Below are positions 1 to 9,730 of a stretch of 64,000 bases of DNA, in pieces. The stretch lies in NCBI RefSeq assembly GCF_900109325.1, contig NZ_FNZU01000011.1, positions 1 through 64,000 on the forward strand, in the 5' to 3' direction. Position 1 is the first letter of the stretch, and each line of letters begins with the position of its first letter. Source of the stretch: Alkalibacterium pelagium. Lineage in GTDB: Bacteria; Bacillota; Bacilli; Lactobacillales; Carnobacteriaceae_A. Made by a program: the position numbers and the translations under genes. The notes beneath the pieces are model-generated. The model had not been told where the DNA came from. It did no database searches and saw nothing but the letters and a program-made list of their open reading frames with translations.

Positions 1-2
1 AA

Positions 3-383
3 TACTTTAAACATCAAGCCAAAGCACACCTGGAAAGCGATTATGGAAAACGGATCTATGCACAGCGAAAAATTGACGTAGAAACTGTTTTCGGTCGGAT
101 GAAAGGTGTCTTTGGCATGCGACGGGTTCATGTCAGAGGGAATCAAGCCGTTCATAATGACATCGGCTTGATGCTTATGAGCATGAATTTAACGAAACTG
201 ATCCTCGAACTCCGAAGAAAAGGCGGACATCCTTCTACATCTTCAGAAAAAGGAAAAAAGAACAATGAAGGCCATCTAAAACCGACGGTTTTCATTGTTC
301 TTTTTTTGTTAAGAACTGGTTTTTTCCCAGCCCCTTTTTGTACTGCAGTATTAAGTTTAAGCCGCAAGGGCTCCAACAATTAA
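3..383 (+). CDS. IS1182-type transposase, C-terminal part
   Basis: Only the end of this reading frame lies in the window; it is open from base 3. The stretch VETVFGRMKGVFGMRRVHVRG, followed by a helix ending in LILELRRKG, resembles the C-terminal end of IS1182-family DDE transposases, which catalyse IS movement. The last 50 residues (PTVFIVLFLLRTGFFPAPF) read through a hairpin, which I recall as common at the ends of such elements. The stop codon (381-383) lies inside the 16-bp attL repeat of the neighbouring element. Completeness cannot be judged from this window. Confidence 0.7.
   Translation, partial: YFKHQAKAHLESDYGKRIYAQRKIDVETVFGRMKGVFGMRRVHVRGNQAVHNDIGLMLMSMNLTKLILELRRKGGHPSTSSEKGKKNNEGHLKPTVFIVLFLLRTGFFPAPFCTAVLSLSRKGSNN
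256..304. terminator. Bidirectional hairpin terminator in the IS end
   Basis: The left arm AAGAACAATGAA (258-269) pairs with TTCATTGTTCTT. A small inner hairpin (AAACCGACGGTTT) sits in the loop. A T-run follows on the plus strand and an A-run precedes the stem, so it could stop transcription from either side. It lies inside the transposase frame. Confidence 0.6.
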
Positions 384-394
384 CGTTTTGAGAA
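379..394. repeat. attL: 16-bp copy of the rpsI 3' end
   Basis: ATTAACGTTTTGAGAA is identical to 11133-11148, which is the stop codon and last codons of rpsI. Direct repeats at both ends of a segment that carries a tyrosine integrase next to one repeat are the classic mark of site-specific integration. This copy is the left junction and ends the BREX element. Confidence 0.8.
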
Positions 395-505
395 TTCTAT
401 GATTGGAAACGAAGAATACTCAATACCTATAAATCCTTTTATATCAATAATTACTAAACATAAAAATACTTACTCGATGATAAAAATCCATTGGTTTGGA
501 TAAAG

Positions 506-524
506 TTAACACCAATTAACACCA
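506..524 (+). repeat. Left tandem TTAACACCA repeats (possible integrase arm sites)
   Basis: TTAACACCA occurs at 506-514 and again at 516-524. The same word in the same orientation is found at the other end of the element (11078-11086). Tyrosine integrases of integrative elements commonly bind short direct repeats in the arms near each att core. That role here is inferred from position and repetition only. Confidence 0.45.
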
Positions 525-540
525 TAAAATAGACTAGTCA
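524..540 (+). repeat. 17-bp inverted repeat, left copy
   Basis: ATAAAATAGACTAGTCA at 524-540 is the exact reverse complement of 9983-9999. The two copies bracket the BREX operon and exclude the integrase. The core GACTAGTC is itself palindromic. This copy lies 19 bases beyond the stop of brxA. Function is unknown: a regulator site, a boundary of an inserted cassette, or a recombination site are all possible. Confidence 0.6.
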
Positions 541-558
541 TTCTTTAAAATATTACTC

Positions 559-1272
559 TTATGATAATATCGAAATATAAGTATCAAGTCTGTCTTCAAT
601 AATTTCAAATTGAGAAGATACTATATCTTCTTTTCGGATTAAATATCTAAAAGGAAACATAGATACATGATTGTTAATTTGTTCAATAGTTAATGAATCA
701 CCAACGTAATTTTGTATAACTACAAGTACCAAGAGATTTAGTTGAAACTCATTACTAATCTCTAATAAGTTCTCCTTAAAAACATAATGATTCTTACTAC
801 TTTCTTCTGATAATATCTCCCAACTCTTCAAACCATTTAAAACAGCATTGACTCCCTTATAAACTGACTCTGCACTTCCATATGAATTTCTCATTTCAGA
901 TAAAATTATGCTAGATTTAAAAGTATCAGACATTTTTAAGTACTTCCCAACAAAGGTGGTCGTTTCACTAAAGAATGGAAATGCTAAAGAAGTCATCAAA
1001 TATTGATAGATAATCTTATCATTTTTATCTGATACATTATATTTGGCTAATACTTCTTTTTGAAAAGTAGATGGTTCTTTTTTACCACCTGACCATACTC
1101 TAGTTAAATTATTTATTATCTTTCGGCGACCTTCCTTACCTTTAAACTCTTTGGCTAAAACATCATCTAATATTTCAAATGTATCAGATATCGAATACTT
1201 AACTAAAAGCTTAGCTGTTAAATCTAAATGATCAAATCTCAATGGGCGAAATAAACCGACTGTTTTCCTCAT
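559..1272 (-). CDS. brxA: BrxA-like protein, last gene of the BREX operon
   Basis: A soluble, mainly helical protein of about 237 residues. It is called BrxA-like from size, predicted character and position: in type III BREX brxA is the last gene after pglZ. BrxA proteins are small DNA-binding components of BREX phage defence. The sequence is divergent and I recognise no sharp motif, so identity rests mostly on context. The start is taken at the second ATG (1272), which stands about 9 bases after AAGGA; the first ATG (1281) touches that ribosome site. It begins only a few bases after the pglZ stop and is co-transcribed with it. Confidence 0.55.
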   Translation of the reverse strand: MRKTVGLFRPLRFDHLDLTAKLLVKYSISDTFEILDDVLAKEFKGKEGRRKIINNLTRVWSGGKKEPSTFQKEVLAKYNVSDKNDKIIYQYLMTSLAFPFFSETTTFVGKYLKMSDTFKSSIILSEMRNSYGSAESVYKGVNAVLNGLKSWEILSEESSKNHYVFKENLLEISNEFQLNLLVLVVIQNYVGDSLTIEQINNHVSMFPFRYLIRKEDIVSSQFEIIEDRLDTYISILS

Positions 1273-1284
1273 TCTATTCATTCC

Positions 1285-2751
1285 TTATGTTGTTACTTTA
1301 ACAAATGGTACATATACTTCTTCAATGCTTATCCCACCGTGCCCGACAATTTTATCATTTTTAGTGATAAATGCATAATTTTCTTTCGCAATTAAAGGAT
1401 AATAATTCTGTGGTAAAAACTGGCTATCCCAATTCTCACTTACTTCAAAATAATCTTCTCTAGTTCTATTTCGTATACTTTTATCATCATATACTCTGAC
1501 TCTTTCCCCTTTTGAATTTGCTAAGACACCTTGGTTAATCCTTCCAACACCTTGGGATTCGATATTTCCATGATCTGAAGTTATATATACTTCAAAATCA
1601 TTCTCAATCAAATCTTTTAAAAATGATACTAAGAAGTCTTTATTCAACCAATAATTTAATTCAGAATGAACTGACCATAAGCCTTGTTGAGCAGCATGCA
1701 TAAATTTGTCTATACTATCTATCACACAACCAACAATTTTTTTATTTCTTAGTATATGTTGTAAATCCATTTCCAAATAATTATCACTTCCTAGAGCCCT
1801 TTGATAAAAAATATCAGACTTGTCAAACCCTTTACCTATCCAGAAATCCTTCCATTGTTTTTCTTCATAATTTGTTGTATTAATAGTATCTCTAAAATTC
1901 AACGGTGGCTTTCCAGAAAAAATAGATTGTCTTGATACTGAAGTTATCGAAGGAATCCATGCTAGAGTTGGAGATACTTCTGTTTTAAATTGATTATTTG
2001 TAAGATAGGCGTTTATTATATTCCACTGAGTAAAACTCATTCCATCCATTACAATTAATGCCTTTTTCTGATTATAGTCACTATGATTCATAAAATCAGG
2101 AATTTGATGAACCATTTTTGGTTTCGGATATGGTGGTAAGGAAACTGTTTGATCAAAATTTTGAATTAACCACTTCTGAAATTTTGAATTAACATTATTA
2201 ATACTTGAAATTTGCTTTTCATTTAAGGTATTATCCTCACTTCTCCATTGACCGATGATCATAGCTACTAACCCAAATGTTGAAATATCATTAGCTACAG
2301 GTAAAACGTATTTTTCACTATTCTCCTGTGATTGTCTTTTTGATAACACATTCTTAGTTTCCTCATAATTTAAAGTTTTATTTTGAAATGAATCAATGTG
2401 AACTAACTCAGGTATCCCGATACTATACTCTTTCATTGCTGAGTAATCCAAAAATGTTATTAAATCATTTAAATTAATTTGTACCTGAAAAGATTTAGCG
2501 TATACATCGTAAGGTATTTCAGAATAATTATCAGTTCGAATAATCAATGTATTAGTTCTCTTATATTTATATTTAGTTTCATAGGCATATCGAAAAATAA
2601 TTGGATCAAGAAAATCAACATAGTCAATATTGTTCCGACTAAACATATCTATTACACTCGAATCATCTAAAATTTTATCTGGATCCTCCACAAGATATAT
2701 TCCTTCTGTTCTAGGAAACATGTTTTTTATCTTCTCTTCCCAATCCACCAT
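1285..2751 (-). CDS. pglZ: PglZ-like alkaline phosphatase superfamily protein (BREX)
   Basis: 488 residues. LIVMDGMSFTQW (around residue 230) matches the metal-binding Asp and nucleophile loop of the PglZ domain, and ITSDHGNIES (around 390) supplies the second metal site of the alkaline phosphatase fold. PglZ is the hallmark protein of BREX systems and is needed for host methylation and phage exclusion; its substrate is uncertain. It seems shorter than PglZ proteins I know from type III BREX, the shortage being N-terminal. GGAGG precedes the ATG. It follows the methyltransferase by 8 bases, where a brxHII helicase gene would normally stand. Confidence 0.8.
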   Translation of the reverse strand: MVDWEEKIKNMFPRTEGIYLVEDPDKILDDSSVIDMFSRNNIDYVDFLDPIIFRYAYETKYKYKRTNTLIIRTDNYSEIPYDVYAKSFQVQINLNDLITFLDYSAMKEYSIGIPELVHIDSFQNKTLNYEETKNVLSKRQSQENSEKYVLPVANDISTFGLVAMIIGQWRSEDNTLNEKQISSINNVNSKFQKWLIQNFDQTVSLPPYPKPKMVHQIPDFMNHSDYNQKKALIVMDGMSFTQWNIINAYLTNNQFKTEVSPTLAWIPSITSVSRQSIFSGKPPLNFRDTINTTNYEEKQWKDFWIGKGFDKSDIFYQRALGSDNYLEMDLQHILRNKKIVGCVIDSIDKFMHAAQQGLWSVHSELNYWLNKDFLVSFLKDLIENDFEVYITSDHGNIESQGVGRINQGVLANSKGERVRVYDDKSIRNRTREDYFEVSENWDSQFLPQNYYPLIAKENYAFITKNDKIVGHGGISIEEVYVPFVKVTT

Positions 2752-2759
2752 GAAACCTC

Positions 2760-5486
2760 CTAAATATCTAATCTCATTAATGCGTGAGTGTGGAACATTA
2801 ATAATTTATCATCTTCTTGAATAATTTTTTCTGGTAAATATTCTGCTACATCTACAATTTTTTGATAATCTTTTTCGCTCCAAGCCTTTTTAAAACCTGC
2901 TCGAATAGCTTCAGAACGAAAGAGTTTTAATTTTTTCTTGGTCCCACTAACTTCTTCTACGTAATGATTAAATTCTCTTAACAAACTCTTTTCTCTTAAT
3001 TTTTCTAAATCGGCTTGTTTATTTGGATCAGGAACATACCATCTATTTTTAGCCTTACTCTTCAGCTTATCATCTTGATTTTCTAAACCACGCATATCAT
3101 GATAATTTTTTCGTAAATAGGTAGTAATTTGATCTGGCACAACATCTTCACTATCATATAACAAGAAATTTTCTGCCAAAAGGTTATCTAGTTCAGGTAG
3201 CTCCTCATGTTTTGCAATATATTGAATTTCTTTCATAAATTGAGGATGAATATCCTGTCTACTTTGTGGTTTTTTCATTAACTGTTGACGTAACCATTCA
3301 ATTGCACTGCTCTCATCTGAAACAAATAATGACTGTTGCGAAAATTCTTTCGCTAAGATTCTTTTCTTATCATATTCAGCTACTTGAGACTCTAAAAAGA
3401 CCATTCCATCTCTCATAACATATTTTTGAGCGACTTTTTCTTGAAAATCAGCTGAAGAAATTGGAACTGCCATACCCGATTGAACGTGATATGCAATCAT
3501 TCTATCAAATAATATTCTAGGCGTTCTCTCAGTAATAATAGTTGCTTCTCCACGTTCCCCATCAAATACAGGTAGCTTTAAAAGATGTTGATCTATAAAT
3601 AGCCAAGCCGAAATTTCACTTCCATTGGCTTCTTTAATTTTCGATATATTGGTTTCTAAAGGTTTATATGCTGAGATAACTAAATCTTGTTTAACAGCTG
3701 TTGTAGTCGTAACTGCTTTAAAACTCCCCTGTTGCTTATCCAAAGCTGAAACATTAGCTATAATAAATCCTGATTTCTGCATAGCATCTTGTATTGCATT
3801 CCAAACACTTGCTTTAGAATTACTAAATTCAACAGTAATCCATTTATTAGGTTTTAATATTCTATAATACTCTGAAAATGTAGCTGTTAATAGTCTTAAA
3901 TATTCATCCACCGCTTTATTTTGTTTTTTACTAATTATCGTTTCTTTATCTGTATTAGTTTGTAATTTTATCCATGTTTCCCACATAAAACTAAGTTCTG
4001 AATACATTAAATTAGCTCCAAAGGGAGGATCTGTAAAGATATAATCAATACTATTATCATTTAGATTAATTTTTGTTGAGGACTGTGTTGAAATCATTGT
4101 ATTTCTATTTTTTATAATAAAAGCTTTTTCAAATTTCTTTAGTTTATTTCTATAAGCATCAATTACATTAGACTCACTTACAAGAGATCCTATGTACATA
4201 GTCCCACTCATTGGATTATATGGAAATGATACTCCAGGTCTAAACCTATTCAATTTTGATATATTAATTAATTGACTAGTAAATAATAATAATAAAAAAT
4301 CTTTATTATTGGAATTATTTATTTTTTCTCTCAAATCTGATAGTATGATTTGAGATTTTTTAAAATATAATTGATTCACATTAGTTATTCCTAGCCTTCT
4401 AACTCTGGGTATCTCGTCTCCATTAGGGATTTCATTTGTAGGTAACCAATTTATAATTTCTTCTGAATCAATTTTTTTGAATAGTTCAATATCCTGGTTT
4501 GTCGCTCTTTCCAGTATTTTTTCCCCATTATAATTTGTATAATTCACCAAGACTATTACCCTCTTAGCTTCATTAACAATTTTATCAAGAGTTGGCTCAT
4601 ATTTCTTTTCAAATGCACGATCTAATTTATTCTTAGTTAGTCTTGCTTTACAATTAGGACACGCAAATTCTTTCTGTACTTTTCCATCATCATCACTAGC
4701 TGCATCAAAAAACACGATTTCTTCACTACAACTTGAGCATACAAACACATCACTCCATACCCAATAATTTACTTTAAACTCCCCTTCTTCTCTGTGAGTT
4801 ATAAAGAAATTTTTGTATTTTTCTTCCAAACTATTTAATATAGTATTGGCTTCTTTCAAAAAAGATTCAATATCAATAGGTTTATTCAAACAACTAGAAA
4901 TAAATGTCGCTTGTGTCGATAAGTCTTGCAATAATACATTTCTTTCGCCCATATTTCCTACAACTGCTCCAGAACTATCGACCACTCGCTTATCTTTTAA
5001 ATCATATCCGAGTTCTCTCACTTTAGATTCTATATTTAAATAACTAGACGCAACCCCAGTCATACCCGATCCAGAAAATCCATCAAATATAAAATCTTCT
5101 GGCATAGTATAATGCAGCAAATATCTCATTATTGCTTTTGGAGGAACTTTTGTATGATACGTATGAACGTTATAAATGGGTTCGTTTTTCCCTTCACTAA
5201 CATCTGCAGTGTATGGTTTTAACTCAGTATAGGCTTCATCAATTTGTTTATTAGAAACAAATTCATTCATCCATGGATTTGGACAAGCTGTATAATACGG
5301 CGGATCGGATAATTCAATAATATCTTCATCTTCACCAATAGGAAATCCTTCAATATCTTTTAAGTCAGGTAATTTTTTACGCAACTCATTTCTAAAATAC
5401 TCTCTTCTCTCATCATCATCCTTAAATGTCATTCCTAAACATTCAACAGGTTTATTCTCTTTTTCAAATAATGAACCTTGATCCAT
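2760..5486 (-). CDS. pglXI: BREX adenine-specific DNA methyltransferase (PglXI type)
   Basis: 908 residues. DGFSGSGMTG (135-144) is the S-adenosylmethionine site. Two candidate catalytic DPP[YF] motifs are present: DPPYYTACPNP at 61-71 and TDPPFGANLMY near 487. A zinc ribbon (CSSC near 248, CPNC near 277) separates the SAM site from the second. This layout is that of the large DUF1156-like methylases of type III BREX. Such enzymes modify adenine at a non-palindromic site on host DNA so that incoming phage DNA can be distinguished. The start ATG has AAAGGATGATG upstream. It lies 7 bases after brxC in the same operon. No truncation is visible. Confidence 0.8.
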   Translation of the reverse strand: MDQGSLFEKENKPVECLGMTFKDDDERREYFRNELRKKLPDLKDIEGFPIGEDEDIIELSDPPYYTACPNPWMNEFVSNKQIDEAYTELKPYTADVSEGKNEPIYNVHTYHTKVPPKAIMRYLLHYTMPEDFIFDGFSGSGMTGVASSYLNIESKVRELGYDLKDKRVVDSSGAVVGNMGERNVLLQDLSTQATFISSCLNKPIDIESFLKEANTILNSLEEKYKNFFITHREEGEFKVNYWVWSDVFVCSSCSEEIVFFDAASDDDGKVQKEFACPNCKARLTKNKLDRAFEKKYEPTLDKIVNEAKRVIVLVNYTNYNGEKILERATNQDIELFKKIDSEEIINWLPTNEIPNGDEIPRVRRLGITNVNQLYFKKSQIILSDLREKINNSNNKDFLLLLFTSQLINISKLNRFRPGVSFPYNPMSGTMYIGSLVSESNVIDAYRNKLKKFEKAFIIKNRNTMISTQSSTKINLNDNSIDYIFTDPPFGANLMYSELSFMWETWIKLQTNTDKETIISKKQNKAVDEYLRLLTATFSEYYRILKPNKWITVEFSNSKASVWNAIQDAMQKSGFIIANVSALDKQQGSFKAVTTTTAVKQDLVISAYKPLETNISKIKEANGSEISAWLFIDQHLLKLPVFDGERGEATIITERTPRILFDRMIAYHVQSGMAVPISSADFQEKVAQKYVMRDGMVFLESQVAEYDKKRILAKEFSQQSLFVSDESSAIEWLRQQLMKKPQSRQDIHPQFMKEIQYIAKHEELPELDNLLAENFLLYDSEDVVPDQITTYLRKNYHDMRGLENQDDKLKSKAKNRWYVPDPNKQADLEKLREKSLLREFNHYVEEVSGTKKKLKLFRSEAIRAGFKKAWSEKDYQKIVDVAEYLPEKIIQEDDKLLMFHTHALMRLDI

Positions 5487-5493
5487 AAAATCA

Positions 5494-8400
5494 TCATCCT
5501 TTATACATTATTCTTACTTTATCTTTATCTTTGCCATCAATAGCTGTCTCTATTAATTCACGAATTCTACCTTCTACTTCATCGACACTCATAGGACTAC
5601 CGTTCCCAAGCATTTTTATAATATCTTCTTTAGCTATCTCTACTTTTTCAAACCCATCAAAAAGGTTCTTTATCATATCTATAAATTTCTGATCCAATGG
5701 TAATGGAAGTTCTTTGTTAGATATTAACAATTCAACGGATTTTTGCTCATCATTGGTTAAAAGAGATAATCCTTCTTGGATAGAATCCTGTTTTAAATTG
5801 TCTACTAAAATATTTAGCCAGTTATCATAAATATCAGTTAACTCATCCATTGCATTCTCAATGATATCTCTTGAATCACGTCTATCTGCACTTAATAAAA
5901 AATTACAATGTGGGCAAGTCGGACTCGTTTCTAAATCCGTTTTCTTTAATTGATAACATGTTTTTGTTTTTTCCAGATTTTCTTGCCAAATATTTAACTG
6001 CTCTCCTGGTAGTAAAGATATACTTGATTGTAGGCGTCGAAGCATATTTAACTGTGGGGAGCGTAATATTTCTTGTTTTTTATTATCTTCAGTCGCTGTT
6101 AGTCTTGATTGTTCATGAATTGTATAGTATTGCGTAATATACTCTTCCTTTAATTGACGTAATTCAGAAAGATTAGACATATATGATTGTCCATCAGAAA
6201 TATTTGAACGTAATTTAGATACAGTATCATCAATAGTTTTAGACCAATCTGAATTTTGTCCATAACTATATTTTGCTTGATCAAGATAATTTACCAATCG
6301 GCTCACTTCATCTACGCTTTTTTTCAATGTAGTTAATGCTTCAATAAGCTCTTTATTTTGTTTTTGTTTTTCAATCTCAGAAATAGACACATTCAAATTT
6401 TTCATTTTAGGAATACTATTGTAGCGTAGTAGTTGTTCACAGAATAATTTAAACGACTCTAACTGATCTGCATATTCACTTCTTGTATTATTATCTAAAA
6501 CATCTAAAGCCCCAACAAGATATCCTATTGATAGTTGGCGTTTCACTTTTAGTACTTCTTCAATAAAAATATTCAACTTAGAATTCATTCGGCGGATTGA
6601 TCGTTCTAATATTTCTTCATTATTATTTGGAGCTGATTCACCAAATAAATTTAAAATTTCATTGATTTCTATTAAAGGCAGTCCTGATGGCTTTTTAATA
6701 TATGAGAATTTAGTTAACTTCTCCATAGATAATACTGCAAATTCTGAAAAATTCATTGCTGTATATGTTGTTCCATCAATATTGACTTCAATTTTCCCTG
6801 TACTTAACAATGCACCTAGTAAAACAACAACTAATTCAGGTTCCAAATCAAAGGATTTTGATAAGCGACGATCCTCAACTCCACGGACAGCATTGATATT
6901 AAACAATTCATCATTGTTTAACACCTTACTATTCCCTTTAATTTCCAATGTTTCAACTATCCATCGTGCATAACCTGAATTCATAACAGAATCACTCGTT
7001 ATCGTCTTTTGATTACTTAAAAGAACTAATCCTTCTAAAATTGATTCACCTTGAATACTGTTTCTACCATTTATTCTTTGTAATGCATCAGAAGCAACTA
7101 CTGTAAGATTGTTACTTGAAATAAACCCTGGTTTATAATTTCTAAATCTAGGATATTCTGGATATTTTTCAGAAAAATGTTCTGCAAGAAATTCTTGTGC
7201 AGAAAAATTAACTAAAGACCTGACATTATCCTCTTGAGGTAAAAACATTCCAAAATCACTTAAGTATCCTGTTTTTCCTTTATAAGTTATTTTAAAAGCA
7301 TCCACAAAGTGATCTGTTAACCATCTATTCAATTTTTTAAAGTAACTATCAATTTTGTCTTTATACAGTCTTTTTTGAGCTGAATTTGTTTCGTTATATA
7401 ATTCATTGGCCGCAGCATAATTCAATAGAATTACTTTGAAATTTTTATCTTCTGAACTGAGTTCAAAAAAAACTTCATCTGGTTTCATTTCGTCCTTATA
7501 ATACACTTTTTCAAAGGGTCTTAGCATATAGACATAAAAATCTCGTTCAGGTTGAGCTGTAGATCTTTCATTAGGCGATCCAAAGAAAAGATATCCTCTT
7601 CTCATTACTCTGCTTTGTTCCCATGGTATTTCATGCTGCCAAATACGATAGCCTGAAACGTAAGTGTTATCATCCAATGCAACAGCATTTTGTAGAATTT
7701 TATAATAATAACTATCTAAAGTAGCATTTTCTATGATTTCTGTTCGCTCACTAATTAAACTCTCAATATCAATATCTTTCTTTAAATCGAGATAGTATTG
7801 TCCATTCTCTTGGTTTACTGAAATATACTGATAACTTACAGTTTCCATAATCATTTTTATTGCAACAGATACACTTGTTTCTAAAAATGCCGATGGATCA
7901 TCATCCTCTAATAAAAAATCTAATTGTCCTGGAATTACAAGAAATAGATCATCTTTCAAAGTTGATGCTGTTAATCCCACAGGACTGTATATATCATCCA
8001 TTGTTAGTCTATTCAACGCCAACCCATTAATGACCTGAAGTGAAACATCTTTATACATCTGCCCTTTACGATCACTAGGAAATGATGAATTGACTTTATC
8101 TTTTAAAATGGCTGTTTTTTCTAAAACTTCTCGAACAGATGGTATGGTTTTATTAGATGGATCCTCTTCAATAAAAGACCAATAATTATCATATGCAACT
8201 ACTCCTGTACTATCCACAGGTACATCGTGATCAATTATTTTCTGAATTTCCATAGTAATGGTTTTTAATGCTACTCGTTTTTCAATATTGTGAACTTTCT
8301 CAAAAGCAGTTAAGTAGCTAGGATGAATTGGATAAAGATCCACAAACTTATCCATATCTTCAGCTAGTCTACTATATAATTTAGTGAAACTAGTTAGATG

Positions 8401-9216
8401 CTCCCTAACAAGAGCTTTTTGCTTCTCATCTTTCTTTAGAAGTCTTTCAGATATGACATATGAAATATCTTCTTTTACAATTCTTACTTGATCAAAGCGT
8501 TCTTTTACACGTCTCAAAGAATCTGCTACAAAACTAAATCTTGGGTTATCAAAAAGCATTTCTTGAATACCCGCAATAAATCGAAACCTCGTATTATGTG
8601 CAATTTCGCCAACTTCTCGCAAAAATCCTAAATCTAAAGTTAACTCTTGCTCTTTTCTACCTCTTAAATAATCTAATAACTCATCAACTACTAGCAGTAA
8701 TCCTTTATCAGGATATTTTTCATTAAAAATTGACATCATTTCTAGTAAAGAATTTTTATTACTAACAATTTGATCGGCATTAGGAAATTCGAAAGTAATT
8801 CCTAGCTCCAATAAACCAAGTTCTAACTGCTGTGTTATTATTTCACGTAATGACATTTCTGTACTGCCTATTTCAAATCGAATAACTTTAAATTTCCCTT
8901 CAATTTCCTGTGCTTTTTCAGCAACAGCTTCATTTTGAAGGTGCTGACTTGAATCACTATACTCAGCAATTGTAGAGATAACACTCATTAAATGAGATTT
9001 ACCACTTCCGTAATTACCTACAATCATCAATCCTTTATTATCTGCGGGTTTGGAAAATTGCATCTGATTAATAATAGTATTATTAATTGTATCAGCCATT
9101 CTGTCGGATATAACAAAGGTATCTAATAAGTGAAGAGCTCTATTTTTATTGTTTGCATCTGTTAATTGGATGACTGAATCTATCGGTTCAAAATTAACTA
9201 AATCTCTATATTTCAT
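5494..9216 (-). CDS. brxC: BrxC-like P-loop ATPase (BREX)
   Basis: 1240 residues. Walker A is GNYGSGKS (67-74) and Walker B is LLLVVDEL with D178-E179. Long helical and coiled-coil stretches follow, with a small Cys cluster (SPTCPHCNF) near residue 1100. This is the architecture of the BrxC/PglY (DUF6079) ATPases, which are essential to all BREX types and thought to act as the motor or scaffold joining methyltransferase and PglZ. It is 11 bases downstream of brxF, with AGGAGA before the ATG. Length agrees with the family. Confidence 0.85.
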   Translation of the reverse strand: MKYRDLVNFEPIDSVIQLTDANNKNRALHLLDTFVISDRMADTINNTIINQMQFSKPADNKGLMIVGNYGSGKSHLMSVISTIAEYSDSSQHLQNEAVAEKAQEIEGKFKVIRFEIGSTEMSLREIITQQLELGLLELGITFEFPNADQIVSNKNSLLEMMSIFNEKYPDKGLLLVVDELLDYLRGRKEQELTLDLGFLREVGEIAHNTRFRFIAGIQEMLFDNPRFSFVADSLRRVKERFDQVRIVKEDISYVISERLLKKDEKQKALVREHLTSFTKLYSRLAEDMDKFVDLYPIHPSYLTAFEKVHNIEKRVALKTITMEIQKIIDHDVPVDSTGVVAYDNYWSFIEEDPSNKTIPSVREVLEKTAILKDKVNSSFPSDRKGQMYKDVSLQVINGLALNRLTMDDIYSPVGLTASTLKDDLFLVIPGQLDFLLEDDDPSAFLETSVSVAIKMIMETVSYQYISVNQENGQYYLDLKKDIDIESLISERTEIIENATLDSYYYKILQNAVALDDNTYVSGYRIWQHEIPWEQSRVMRRGYLFFGSPNERSTAQPERDFYVYMLRPFEKVYYKDEMKPDEVFFELSSEDKNFKVILLNYAAANELYNETNSAQKRLYKDKIDSYFKKLNRWLTDHFVDAFKITYKGKTGYLSDFGMFLPQEDNVRSLVNFSAQEFLAEHFSEKYPEYPRFRNYKPGFISSNNLTVVASDALQRINGRNSIQGESILEGLVLLSNQKTITSDSVMNSGYARWIVETLEIKGNSKVLNNDELFNINAVRGVEDRRLSKSFDLEPELVVVLLGALLSTGKIEVNIDGTTYTAMNFSEFAVLSMEKLTKFSYIKKPSGLPLIEINEILNLFGESAPNNNEEILERSIRRMNSKLNIFIEEVLKVKRQLSIGYLVGALDVLDNNTRSEYADQLESFKLFCEQLLRYNSIPKMKNLNVSISEIEKQKQNKELIEALTTLKKSVDEVSRLVNYLDQAKYSYGQNSDWSKTIDDTVSKLRSNISDGQSYMSNLSELRQLKEEYITQYYTIHEQSRLTATEDNKKQEILRSPQLNMLRRLQSSISLLPGEQLNIWQENLEKTKTCYQLKKTDLETSPTCPHCNFLLSADRRDSRDIIENAMDELTDIYDNWLNILVDNLKQDSIQEGLSLLTNDEQKSVELLISNKELPLPLDQKFIDMIKNLFDGFEKVEIAKEDIIKMLGNGSPMSVDEVEGRIRELIETAIDGKDKDKVRIMYKG

Positions 9217-9227
9217 TCTTCATTCTC

Positions 9228-9686
9228 CTAATTGATAATCATTTCATTTTTATTTATCTGTGATTCCTGATATTCAATATGTTCTGGGACTGCATAAACT
9301 AATCTATTATTTTCATAAGAATAACGCCAAATAACAATAATTGTTTTATAACGACTCAGCTCTCTAAATAATTCTATTGGTTTAACTTTTAATATTGGAC
9401 TAAATAATATCTCAAAATTATCAATAACAATAAACTTTTGAGGATTATTTCTAATAACTTCAGTGATAATTCGTTGTGTTTTTATAGCTTGTAATTTAGA
9501 AGGTATATCCAATAGTTGTTCTGATACGATTCTATTGATATTAAGTATGGAGGAATCTATTTCTTCAAAAAGATGTTTAATCTCGGTATTATTATTCCAT
9601 AACAAAACCATGAATCGATTATAATCTAAATTCTTTTCTTCTATTTTTTCTTCAAGCATCTTTACTAACCAATCAATATCTTCCAT
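9228..9686 (-). CDS. brxF: BrxF, small type III BREX protein with degenerate P-loop
   Basis: 152 residues, the first gene of the operon. The C-terminal half (IVIDNFEILFSP, then LFRELSRYKTIIVIW, then YAVPEHIEY) matches the Walker-B-like segment and tail that I know from BrxF, the marker of type III BREX. The N-terminal part, where BrxF normally has a GxxGxGKT-like loop, reads LLWNNNTEIKHLF, so the phosphate-binding glycines and lysine are missing. It may bind nucleotide poorly or only partner with BrxC. AGGTGG lies before the ATG. This gene is the best evidence for assigning the system to type III. Confidence 0.75.
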   Translation of the reverse strand: MEDIDWLVKMLEEKIEEKNLDYNRFMVLLWNNNTEIKHLFEEIDSSILNINRIVSEQLLDIPSKLQAIKTQRIITEVIRNNPQKFIVIDNFEILFSPILKVKPIELFRELSRYKTIIVIWRYSYENNRLVYAVPEHIEYQESQINKNEMIIN

Positions 9687-9730
9687 CCAGCCACCACCTA
9701 TAAGATTTACTTTTTAAACCACATATAGCT

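Noticed and set aside
97..379. Minus-strand frame of 75 codons over the IS end
   Set aside because: A shadow of the transposase frame and its hairpin.
559..9686. Dnd, DISARM or restriction-modification system
   Set aside because: The combination of a BrxC-like ATPase, PglZ and BrxF fits BREX; no sulfur-modification or DISARM marker genes are present.
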